Shown piece after piece: positions 12,054 through 21,385 of a stretch of 21,425 nt of DNA (within the stretch, counting starts at the first letter, position 1; each line of letters starts with the position of its first letter). The notes under the pieces were generated by a model. The model was not told the origin of the DNA. It did no database searches and saw only the letters and a list, made by a program, of their open reading frames with translations. The translations under genes were made by a program, and so were the position numbers. Source of the DNA: Lichtheimia corymbifera B2541 (taxonomy: Eukaryota > Mucoromycota > Mucoromycetes > Mucorales > Lichtheimiaceae); the NCBI GenBank assembly GCA_000697475.1, contig JNEU01001128.1, positions 1 to 21,425 on the forward strand, given 5' to 3'.

Positions 12054-13783
12054 CTCGTTGGTAATAGTCGATATCGCTGTTTACACACGCTTGGATACAA
12101 GGAAGCTGCAGAAAGAAAAGGATCAGGGCGTCTGGCTTCTTACTCGCCCGTCTTTACACTCCGTTTCGATCCATTGGCATGATTCTTGATAATGATTTTC
12201 AGTGATAATGTACCACTTTGTCAATAAACTTGTCTTTTGATTACCTACCGTCTTGACCGACTGTGATTCCAATTCTTAAAGAGATGTGTACAAAAAGCAT
12301 TCCGCTATAGATGTTGCCATGGCCTTAAATAGACGTTTCCCTGGAAACAGCTATAAGTTTGAATCCAGATTGCTTTCTAACATACGATACATGGGTGCAT
12401 GAAAGATGCATGTTGACGTGTACTGCTTCACTTGGGCGTATCGCAAACAGCTTATCTTCTATCGTATATCAATAAGCCTTAAAGGATCTAACTCATAATA
12501 AGGAACGCATATAATGTTATGGTTGGCAACCTTTGTTCAAGACACAATGAATCAATCAGACCCTTTCTCATCCCCCCTTTTTTTCTATATCACAACATTT
12601 ACAAGTGAATGGACTTCTACGGACCTGCATAAATCGTTTTATAAGACAACGCATCAAATAGCCATACGCAGCGAGAACACCTACACTATCTCTTGGCTGG
12701 CTAACGCAATGTCGTATTCGCTATAGTAGCCTTTTAATACAATATCGTCCACAGGAGATAGACTAGGCGCCAGATTGAGAAATATGACGCGTTGCTCTAA
12801 CGCGTGGTATATCGAATTGAGTAATGCTACCTTTCAGTCCTCATGCAGGCGAATGTATGGACGTTGGAGGTGGATCAAGTTTACTTTGAGATAACGAACC
12901 CACACTTCATGCCTGAAAAGAAATACCACTACTGGCTCATCTTGAAATGTTTGTCTCATTGTGTCCCACTCTTATACTTGAACAAAGCTAATGGTGTGCA
13001 TTGACATCTTTTGGGAGTGTGGAGAAGAATTGCTCGTTGACATCTAGTGTGATAGGTAGATCTGGTGTAACGAGCATCTCGGACTTTACTCATATACATC
13101 GTCAGATTGTATTCTCGATCCTTGTTTTGGTTTGACAGCTAGGTCTTCAATGCAGCAAATGAGATCACAAAGTATCATCGTCTATGACTAGACATAAAGT
13201 GTATTACGTTGAGTATCATCGTTGGTACCACTCAATGCATAACATTGAAATGAAACCACCCTCCGTGAGCTCGGGTTTGGTGTGAAATGGATAATTGCAA
13301 AGGGCGTTACACTAGGCGGGATTCAAGGATCGGTTTGCATCGTGGAAAGAGAACCCATGCTACTGTAATCAAGGCTTCTTCACACACGCACAAATTCAAT
13401 AATAATGCGCGAATATAAATAACCTTTAGTAGTAATAGTCATCTGAAATGATATGCAATCTTTCCCCACCGATCCTTCTTATGAAATGGGACAATGCAGC
13501 AGCATCAGGATGTTATAGAAGAGATAAGCGTAGTATGATTTATCTTTATACAAGGAGTATCGAGCTGGCCATAAGATGTACAATGATAAAACAGTAACGC
13601 ATCATGTCCGATGTCCCGGCCTTAACACGATAAGCTTTCCCTCCGATGTTCGGCTATATGCGTGCTTGTACGTGTGTGCAACCGAGCGGTGGTTTTCTCA
13701 TTCTCTCTTTTGTGGTTTGCACGCACCCACGCTTACTCTATTTCTTTTCCACACGCTTCACACACCACTCCACAGATTCCAAC
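12054..13783. other. divergent intergenic region between ArfGAP and peptidase genes
   Basis: No intact gene is supported. Its ends carry the promoters of two divergently transcribed genes; a CT-rich, CACA-rich leader lies at 13740-13780 above the peptidase. The middle holds fragmentary minus-strand coding traces (12681-13077, listed separately). Confidence 0.5.
12681..13077 (-). pseudogene. possible decayed coding sequence, family unknown
   Basis: On the minus strand, a 29-codon frame from ATG 13077 (MLVTPDLPITLDVNEQFF then more) ends in TAG at 12990-12988. After a gap a second frame (from about 12960) reads QDEPVVVFLFRHEVWVRYL, meets a TGA at 12836-12834, and then stays open to TAG at 12683-12681. 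The pieces look protein-like but need a frameshift and a stop readthrough, and no family is recognised. The pattern fits a dead gene but chance is possible. Confidence 0.2.
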
Positions 13784-15620
13784 ATGGAAGGCACTACCAC
13801 CGGTTGTTTCGATTCTCTCTTTGCAGCATTCGGCAAGAGAAGCTCCACTGCTCAATCGTCTCGCATTCCTCCTGCTTATACACCTCCCACTGAGGAGAAA
13901 CTACCCGCTTATGAAGAGTGTGTCTCCAAGGTAAGTGTATATGCTTTTATCTTGTAGCCTCGGTGCTTATATCATGGTATCATAGGCTATGAGCCAATTG
14001 GACGTCAAGCACGATACCCAGTTGGAACGTATTGTATCAGATGCCATCCAAGCTGTATCAGGCGACTTGCGTCAAATCAGTCTTGATGTAAGTTTATCTT
14101 TTTTCCACGTTACCTAATAACCAGCATGATACTTACAACAACCGATTAGTTGCACGAGAATATGGAAACGGGCATGAAGGAATTCCACGCACATCAAATC
14201 TTGACCGACTATCTCGAGAAGCAGGGCTTCAAGGTCACTCGTCATGCTTACGGTATGGAGACCGCTTTCACTGCCGAATTCACTCGTGGTCAAGGTCGCC
14301 GTATTGGTTTCTGCTCTGAATATGATGGTCTCCCAGGCCTTGGTCAAGGTATAGCATTGCAAGTAATATATCACACAATATACTTAACCTTACTTTTAGG
14401 TTGTGGTCATAACTGCATTGCCATTTCCGGTGTTGCAGCAGCTATTGGTGTCAAGGCAGCCTTAGAAAGTGGCAAGGCATCCGGAAAAGTCATGCTCTTT
14501 GGCACCCCAGCTGAAGGTTGGTATATGGTGTTCATGCTTTCGGTCATATAACACTAATTTGGGTATGTGATAGAGCTTTCAATCGGCAAGATTGTTTTGG
14601 TACAAAAGAGAGCATTCCAAGATAACGTTGATGCATGCTTGATGCTTCATCCAGCGTAAGTGTGGATTGCTAGTCAATGTTGTGCTTTGTATTTACCCAC
14701 GATGATTTTGCTAGTGCCTATGACTCTGAGCGTGCTGCTTTAATTGCTATCCATGATGTGCGTGTGGAATTCTTTGGTAAAGCAAGCCATGCTTCAGCTG
14801 CTCCTTGGGAAGGTAAGCTATTAACGAGGAGAATACATTTATCATCGAGAATGGTAATTGACAAGTTGTTGTGCATGGATAGGTGTCAATGCTTTGGATG
14901 CTATGGTGCAATTGTGGAACAATATTAGCATGATGCGACAACAATTGATGCCCACTGATCGTGTGCATGGCATTGTTACAGATGGCGGCAAGGCGGTAAG
15001 TCGTTGGGATAAAGCATGGAATTATCTCTGACATGGTGATTGTATAGCCCAATGTCATTCCCGATCATACATCCGCTTTCTTCTTTGTCCGTACCACCAA
15101 ATATGATCAAATCATCCGCTTGATGGAAAAGATGGAAAACTGCTTCCGAGCTGCTGCCATGGCAACCGGTTGTGAGGTTAAGTGGACATGGCGCGAGATT
15201 GGCGTCACCAAGGGTGAGTAGCAATTTTAGCTTTGCTATTGGAAAACAAGTATCTCACCTATATTACTTTATATAGATGTCGTTCAAAACGGTCCTATGG
15301 CTGATGTATACAAGGACTTTATGGAAAGAACTGCTGGTACCAGCTTCCCCAGTATCGCTGAGCAAGAAAAGAAAGGTGGTGGATCAACAGACATGGGCAA
15401 CGTCTCCTATGAAGTACCTACTCTGCATCCTATGAGAGCTATCGGCACCACGGCTGCCAATCACACAATCGAATTCACAAAAGCTGCAGCCACAAAGTAC
15501 GCACATGAAGCAACCCTCCAAGGTTCCGAAGGCTTAGCTGTAACTGCACTCAAGGTCTTGAACGATGATAGCTTTTTCGAGGTTGTGAAGAAGGATTTCG
15601 AGGCTACTGTTCGATCGTAA
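13784..15620 (+). CDS. M20 family metallopeptidase / amidohydrolase (PM20D2-like)
   Basis: Nine exons: 13784-13930, 13986-14087, 14150-14348, 14400-14516, 14574-14655, 14715-14812, 14883-14995, 15048-15213, 15277-15620; 1368 nt, 455 aa, all phases consistent. Metal-site motifs are in order: SEYDGLPGLG (D142), GCGHN (C151, H153), PAEE (E188-E189), LMLHPA (H214), GKASHASAAPWEGVNALDA, GSTDMGN and a late LHP (about H392). The exon order and motifs match the PM20D2/AbgB-type branch of M20D, metal-dependent hydrolases that cleave amide or dipeptide bonds; the substrate here is not determinable. The N-terminal 50 residues are Ser/Pro/Thr-rich, with no obvious signal peptide or membrane segment, so a soluble cytosolic enzyme is likely. 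The family's usual GHACGHN is GQGCGHN here, which keeps the Cys and second His. Intron 4 uses a GTTGGT donor. Confidence 0.93.
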
Positions 15621-16391
15621 GAGCTAGAAACCGAGTTAATAAAGTGTACACATACAACGTGGATCCTATTTATGCAACCTCACCCCTACTATATGTTGGC
15701 GATCGGATAAATTAAGGAAGCTCATGTTGTTATGCATTGACTGCTGCCATATGATTGACTGCCTTGTCCCTGATTTTCACCCATACCTACCATACTTGAG
15801 TCCTTTTATAAGCATATGGTACCGATCAACATGAAAAAGCTGCCAATTTGAGAATACACCAGTATCACAGAAGCCATGTATGCTGGTTTGGACCATGTGA
15901 ATAGAACATAGAACCAATATATTATGATCCACGTGATGATTGCGTGAAGTTGTGTGTGGCGAGACCTTATATAAGAATGCCGTTGCATTATTGCTTAACA
16001 TGGGCTTTGATCAGAATATTGTGCAGAACTGAGTTACATGACAATTTATGCCTGCGATATAACCAAATGAGACATGTTTCTTGCTTCCATGTTCAACAAG
16101 GGGATCACGCAATGCTTGGTCATGGCGTAACACAAAGCTTTCTGATGACGGAACAGAAATGCCGATGCGTTTCAAACAATGCTTGGCACACAAAATGGCA
16201 TGTTTATTGTGTATTGTTCTGATGCAATATAAGGGGGCAAAGAGCAAATGTACTACGCATGAGAGAAGCACAGGAACCAATAAGTGACGTTTTGTGCAGC
16301 CACCTGTTGGGTGGCAAAGGTTAAAAAAAACCACAGCCCTTTCTCCGTGTGAGCCCTTCTTTTCCTTTCTTTACTTTTCTTTGATTTCCAT
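15621..16391. other. intergenic: peptidase 3' region and methyltransferase promoter
   Basis: No gene recognised. ATATAAGGGG at about 16228 is TATA-like, and a pyrimidine-rich leader (about 16336-16388) leads to the methyltransferase ATG. CCACGTGATG occurs at about 15930. Confidence 0.5.
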
Positions 16392-18110
16392 ATGCTTGAT
16401 CATCATATTCATGGCAACAGCCGAAGGTCTTGGATCCTCAACTGGTTTTCCCAGTGGACGTCATCCACCACCAATACCATCGATTCTTCACAAGAACAAC
16501 GACAATCATCACCCAGCGACGTGGTATCCCAACCCACATCTTCGGCTTCGTCGATTGAGAACGTAAAACAACCAGCCATATCCATTACAACACACGTACC
16601 TGGAAAAGGTCAACAACGTGATTCTGTGTGCTTTGAAGAGGATATAGATGACGACGACCAGTTTTCGTCAAAGTCTGCACATCGACGCGATAGCAAAGAA
16701 CGTTCCATTCTAGGAGATCTTTGGTCTAGAGCGCGCCGTCATTATCCGCATTATCCTCGATTCCATTGGCCACACCATCATCACAAGAAGCATCATTTGC
16801 ATAAGAACAAAAACAATTCCGAAACAATGCTTCCACACAGCTTGAGTCGTTTAAGCATTGCTTCTTCTCGCCGACGATCTTCTTCACAAAACGAAGATTC
16901 ATTGACAATAGATGATGCACATCGTCTTTCATCCAGCTTCCAAGAACATTCTTATATTGCCGCCCCAACTACACGCCCCATTTCTGTATATTCACAACCA
17001 CTCACTTCACGTCCAGTGTCAATCTACTCGCAAGCCTTTGATGACAACGATGAAGACGATCATATACAATGGTCGGATGCAGAGCCACCATGGGCGATTA
17101 GTCCTGAGCTAGTAAAGATGGTTATGGACAATGAGTACGTATTTAAATCTAAGCATTACACAAAGACTCACACGATCTTTGATCAGTCTTTTTTGTAGCC
17201 CCCTGCATGATATTGGTGTGGAAAAGCATGTGCTGCATGTTGGGTAAGTCATTCTCCTTTCTTGCGCCAATACAACATGTATTCTTATCAATATGTTGTA
17301 GGCCTGGAGATTGGGCAATGGATGTTGCAACAGCGTATCCAAGGTGGAGGGTCACTGACTTGTTGGCGATGGATCAGCAGCAACCTTCCAACCCTCACCG
17401 ACGACGACGCCACAATCTCAAAACAGTACGATGTCCTAATTTAGTTGATGGTGGGCTTAGCAACATGGCCGATCATTCTTTTGATATTATTCGGTGTCAA
17501 TTCCTGAACCTATCCATTTCTGCACAAGAATATAACGAGCTATTACAAGAAGTCTGGCGTGTATGTGCGCCTGGTGGTTTTATTGAACTGGTTGAATTGG
17601 ATATGCGTATCTACTATGATCAACCTGGTGGAGCCAACCTTGCAAAGATCACTCAACGATTCAATTCTGAAGGTAAATAATAAATGCTGGTGGTGGGAAA
17701 AGGCGATCGTGGCTAATTTTAATGTCGCAATGCTTGCTGTGCTACTATCTTTAGTCATTCATGTGATGGAAGCCAAATCACTCGATCCACGGCTTGCTCG
17801 ACAACTAAAGGATGCTCTGAAGAATCAAAACGACACCACCTATCATGGTCTGACTAATGGGCGCTATGCTTCCCTTCCATTGGGCGTTTGGGGTGGCCGA
17901 ATCGGCATCCTGTTCAGGGACGACATTCACGACTTGTTTGAACGATTTCAAGTTGCAGTTGCCGAACACAATCAAATGGCAGAACGCACCGATTTGGAAT
18001 TGGAATCAGACTTTGACGAGATGGATCAGGAGATGGGGCAATACCGTGCGTTTATGAACTTGCATTATGTGTGGTCTCAAAAGGTGGAGCGGCCTCTTTT
18101 AACGCCTTGA
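16392..18110 (+). CDS. class I SAM-dependent methyltransferase domain protein
   Basis: Four exons, 16392-17134, 17199-17243, 17302-17672 and 17755-18110, total 1515 nt, 504 aa, phases consistent. Residues 1 to about 230 are disordered: Ser/Asp-rich, a His/Lys run around HHHHKKHHLHK, and a duplicated motif RP[IV]S[VI]YSQ. From about 230 the protein follows the fungal methyltransferase layout: ISPELVKMVMDNE, motif I VLHVGPGDWAMDVATAYP (residues about 259-276), FDIIRCQFLNLSISAQEY, then VWRVCAPGGFIELVELD (post-motif strands) and a helical C-terminus. It would transfer a methyl group from S-adenosylmethionine to an unknown substrate. Motif I is shorter than the family's usual hydrophobic-D-hG-C-G-x-G pattern, with His where the first acidic residue normally sits and two residues missing. 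That may weaken cofactor binding or mean a mis-modelled splice. The start ATG 16392 follows a CT-rich leader. Confidence 0.87.
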
Positions 18111-18921
18111 TCTTATTCATGCAGCAACTCGATATATCCATTCCCACTTAACTACACCATCGCACCCCGTATCCTGGATACCCATTTCATTTCTTGTTTA
18201 CTTGTTGTTACTTTTCTCCCTTTCGCTTCCGTAATATTTGTATTATAAATCATTCAACTGTATATATTATATACATATACCTTATTACATTGACATTTGG
18301 TCATTGATGCTATCTGTAATCATGAGTGCTACAGAATTGTTTCAACTCTATGGGGTTTACACTTGCGCCGTTATCCTCATTTAATGGTTTCAGCATTATG
18401 ATGCTATAATTTCTGCGGCAGGCTTCTATCCCATTCAAACTCCAGCTGATCCGTATGCATTGGGCACGCTACCCCCGACCATTTCGGGATTACATCCCCA
18501 TTTCAAATACAAATTACTTCCTCCACACCCTCCCAAATGGCATATAAATTGCATCAACCAATTCATCTCTTCTCGCTCTATCGTTCAACACCAAAAACAA
18601 ATAATTTCCAAATTGGGAAAGTGAAAGGCATATCAAATCACTTAATATGCAAAAATATGTCAGGTCCTTGTTCCTAGTTGTCTTGTTCTCTTTCCGTTTT
18701 TGAAATAAAGTCGTAAATAACCCAAAGAGACACTCAAACTAGCACCGAGAATGTAAGGAATATCCAGAGGAAGCCGTAAGTCAAATAAGAGACTGAAGAT
18801 AAGATAAAAGAATAAAGATATATGGTAGTTATATGTTGGTTATTTTATTGCACTGCTAAAACTACTTATATTTATACTAAAAGTCTATGGAAGATGCTAG
18901 CAACAGGTATTCGTAATCATT
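18111..18921. other. AT-rich intergenic, no gene seen
   Basis: Follows the methyltransferase stop. A TATATATTATATAC stretch near 18260-18275 is just sequence bias as far as I can tell. From about 18730 the sequence becomes purine-rich on the plus strand, with a TATAAATATAAG motif on the minus strand near 18860-18880, as in the U3/R part of LTRs. LTR ends could not be defined. Confidence 0.35.
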
Positions 18922-19263
18922 CTAGAGACATCCTTTGCTAGAAGCATCGACATGGAGTGATTGGTGTGGTGTGGTGGTGTGATGAAGGATAAGACATATA
19001 ATGGGCAAGTGGGTGCTGGTGAATTCGAGAAGTTGCCAGGGAGATCCAAGGCCGCCGTCGGTCATTGAATGTTGGAAGTCACGTGTGGTGGTCGTCCTGG
19101 ATTCCTAGGCTTGAACCTCCGCCTCGATTTGGCAGGCTTGGTGCCAACACTCAGCTCGTCCACGACACCGGTCCAATTCCGGCCTAGGTAGACAGGGATC
19201 GATAGCACCCAAAATCTCACGAAGTAACCCTCCTAGAATAATTCTATTCCCTTCATCATACTT
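18922..19263 (-). pseudogene. degenerate ORF with one internal stop, probably transposon-derived
   Basis: A 114-codon minus-strand stretch is open except for one TAG at 19107-19105. The first 52 codons look strongly protein-like, with LLREILGAIDPCLPRPELDRC and RAECWHQACQIEAEVQ; the second part (FQHSMTDGGLGSPWQLL) is less so. There is no convincing start codon, because a TAA lies immediately upstream. The Cys/Trp/acidic pattern next to retroelement remains suggests a gag-like or other mobile-element piece. I cannot name the family. Confidence 0.3.
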
Positions 19264-19663
19264 TTATACCTAAGTATAATTACTTGCACATGTTTCGTGG
19301 AGTGAAAAGCACTGATTGATGATGAAAAAGAAGGCCTAAAGTTTACACCCAAATTATGATCCATTCATGCAAAAATAATAGACTATTTTATGTTTAATAT
19401 GAAGTTCGGAGGCGTGAAAAGCCCTGTAATGATTAGCGATGGCTAACCTAGTAGTAATTCAAAAACTAAGATAGCTATGAAATTTTCATCCGCCGTTTTA
19501 GGCATGACTGCTATATGTGACTGCTTGCGGAAAGCATCTGCATCGTGTAGCAGCAGGCTCGAAGTGGTGTATAAAAGTTTTTCCGCCCGCTCGCGCGCGC
19601 ACGTGATCTATAATATATAATATAGTATATATATACTGATCACCCTTATATTACCTCTGCTCC
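19264..19663. other. intergenic next to the truncated LTR, with small repeats
   Basis: No gene seen. A diverged direct repeat sharing GTGAAAAGC-CTG occurs at about 19300 and 19410. GTATAAAAGT at about 19569 is TATA-like and is followed by a CG-rich run (CGCGCGCGC, about 19592-19600) and then an AT-rich palindrome (listed separately). Confidence 0.4.
19603..19643. repeat. AT-rich imperfect palindrome bounded by GTGATC/GATCAC
   Basis: GTGATC at 19603-19608 is the reverse complement of GATCAC at 19638-19643. The 29 bases between are almost entirely A/T with alternating TA steps that can also self-pair. It directly follows a CGCGCGCGC run and ends about 20 bp before the truncated edge of the LTR copy, so it may mark a breakage-prone site. 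Confidence 0.6.
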
Positions 19664-19916
19664 TACATGAGAATGACCTAGAAGTAACTGAAACCGATTA
19701 AGTAACCAAAGGAACTATCTGGAATCCAGTGAAACATCCGACTAGCATTAAGTGTCATATAACCATTGGTTCCTGCCATGGATCCTTCCCGAAGATTTGT
19801 CATCTCTAAGATCATGTAAAAGCTATAAATAAGGATAGAGTAATAAGAATAAAGAATTATCTTTCAGTCTCAACGTATCTTCGTTGTTATCCATTTTATT
19901 GTAACCAAATATCACA
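19664..19916 (+). mobile_element. LTR copy A (plus orientation, 5' truncated)
   Basis: 253 bp matching the reverse complement of 20067-20319 with a single mismatch (GTCATATAACC against GTCATGTAACC). It carries TATAAATA at about 19823 and ends in the LTR-like terminus AATATCACA. Compared with copy B it lacks the first 53 bp. A gag-like start follows directly, so it behaves as a 5' LTR. Confidence 0.85.
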
Positions 19917-19934
19917 TTTGTTACGTTGAATTCT

Positions 19935-20087
19935 ATGTCTCTATCCACCAACATGTCTTCAAGCGATCAAACCAAGACCCAAGATGTTACCATGGCCGAA
20001 GCTCAACCTTTGGACCAAAAAGCTAAGAGCAAGCAAGAGCTCGAAAAAATCATCAAGCATTACAAGTGTGATATTTGGTTACAATAA
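19935..20087 (+). pseudogene. gag N-terminal fragment of an LTR retrotransposon
   Basis: ATG at 19935 lies 18 bp after the end of LTR copy A. The frame runs 44 codons of its own sequence (Ser/Thr-rich start MSLSTNMSSSDQTKTQDV, then a charged, Lys/Glu/Gln-rich helix ending IIKHYK). It then runs into copy B, which adds six codons and a stop at 20085-20087. Position after an LTR and composition suggest the beginning of a Ty3-type Gag whose remainder was lost. Gag homology is inferred from context, not from a recognised domain. Confidence 0.55.
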
Positions 20088-20372
20088 AATGGATAACAAC
20101 GAAGATACGTTGAGACTGAAAGATAATTCTTTATTCTTATTACTCTATCCTTATTTATAGCTTTTACATGATCTTAGAGATGACAAATCTTCGGGAAGGA
20201 TCCATGGCAGGAACCAATGGTTACATGACACTTAATGCTAGTCGGATGTTTCACTGGATTCCAGATAGTTCCTTTGGTTACTTAATCGGTTTCAGTTACT
20301 TCTAGGTCATTCTCATGTATTCCTTAAGGGAATACATTCATCCTTTTATCATTCAATATCCATAATATCACA
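20067..20372 (-). mobile_element. LTR copy B (minus orientation, apparently full length)
   Basis: 306 bp bounded by terminal inverted TGTGATATT and AATATCACA. Read on the minus strand it has TATAAATA about two-thirds along. It lies directly after the reverse transcriptase fragment on that strand, so it acts as its 3' LTR or as a secondary insertion. The flanking five bases are ACAAG on the left and CTTGT on the right (plus strand), which are inverted and not direct, so no target-site duplication is present. Confidence 0.85.
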
Positions 20373-21115
20373 CTTGTCAGCAGTTGTATTGGTTGAGTCT
20401 TCTTTGCAAAATCCGGTATGAAACGCCGATAGTAACCAACCAACCCCAAAAACGATCTCACATCCGTCTTGTTCTTTGGAACGCTCATATCCAGCACCTT
20501 CTTGACATTGCGATCAGTTGGCTTTAATCCATCCTTGGTGATTTGATGTCCCAAATACTCCACACTATCGCTTGCAAAAGTGCACTTTGCCAACTTGATC
20601 CGAAGATTTGTATCCTTGCATATCTTGAAGACTTGTTCCAAATGCTGCACATGCTCTTCCAATGTACGTGAATATATAATAATATCGTCAATAAACACGT
20701 GTACACATTTTCCAAGCAATGGCTGCAATATCTGTGTCATCAATCGCTGAAAGGTAGCCGGAGCAGACGTCAAACCAAAAGGCAACACACACCAATCGAA
20801 AACACCATACTTTGTCACAAAGCCTGTCTTGTGGATAGAATTCTCGTGCATAGGCACCTGCCAATAGCCTGATGCGGCATCCAAAGTCGAAAAGTATCGA
20901 GCACCAGCCATAGAGTCAACCAATTCATCGATAAAAGGTAAAGGAAAATGATCCTTCACCGTAACCTTGTTCAGTCGCCGATAATCAACGCAGAGGCGTA
21001 AAGATCGATCTTTCTTGCCAACGAACAATACAGGTGATGTCCACTCTCCCTTCGACGGCTTGATAAGGCCAAGTTCCAATAAGTGATCGAGCTCCTTACG
21101 CAATTGTTGTTGTAT
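20373..21115 (-). pseudogene. Ty3-type (Metaviridae-like) reverse transcriptase fragment
   Basis: About 247 uninterrupted codons cover the whole reverse transcriptase core. In order they are: IKPSKGEWTSPVLFVGKKD, LCVDYRRLNKVTV, LDAASGYWQVPM, CVLPFGLTSAPATFQ, the catalytic FIDDIII (the Y/F-x-DD box), KLAKCTFA, VEYLGHQI and FLGLVGYYRRFIPDFAKK. It ends abruptly at LTR copy B before RNase H, and integrase is absent. Upstream protease and gag are also missing; the frame runs into an unrelated LTR-like segment. The enzyme core looks undamaged, so the deletion is probably recent. It cannot be an autonomous element. Confidence 0.93.
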
Positions 21116-21385
21116 CGAGCAATAAAAAAGAATAGACAATAAGTCAGTGATACGAAGATAAATGATTCATTAAGATATGCTCAATACAAGGTATTTATAT
21201 TCTATGGAGTGAAACTACAGCTGAGATAAGACGACGGTAGACGCACCATTCATGTGCGGTATTAGATCTGTTAGGCTGATAGATGAATGCTAGAGGTTTA
21301 GGATGTGTGTGAGATATCGGTGTTCCTGGTACCAAGTGGCAACCGATGTATAAGAGATATCATTTGTTCTTGTCTAAGACACACA
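21108..21385 (-). mobile_element. LTR-like segment fused to the reverse transcriptase fragment (edges approximate)
   Basis: Read on the minus strand this segment can start with TGTGTGTC at 21385, contains AATATAAATACC (TATA-like, about 21190-21200), and can end with CGATACAACA at 21108, giving a TG...CA segment of about 278 bp, an LTR-like size. It shares no obvious sequence with copies A/B. Its end overlaps the first reverse transcriptase codons, so the boundary is uncertain. The last 40 bp of the window include TGTTGGATATTATAGG on the plus strand, another possible LTR start running out of the window. Confidence 0.4.

Larger units (their letters stand above)
19664..20319. repeat. large inverted repeat (253-bp arms, 150-bp spacer)
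   Basis: Arms 19664-19916 and 20067-20319 are reverse complements with one visible mismatch; the spacer is 19917-20066. Both arms contain a TATAAATA box directing transcription towards the spacer. Any transcript crossing the locus can form a long hairpin. Confidence 0.93.

Noticed and set aside
12514..12726. 70-aa plus-strand ORF
   Set aside because: No recognisable features, short, and overlaps the possible decayed minus-strand frame; no promoter or splice context.
15777..16334. Several minus- and plus-strand ORFs of 60-107 aa
   Set aside because: Mutually overlapping, without family motifs, in promoter-type sequence between two solid genes.
19090..19135. GGTTCAAGCC on the minus strand looks like a tRNA T-arm
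   Set aside because: The flanking bases do not pair as a T-stem and no acceptor or anticodon arm can be drawn.
20061..20377. Target-site duplication around LTR copy B
   Set aside because: The flanks ACAAG and CTTGT are reverse complements and not direct repeats.
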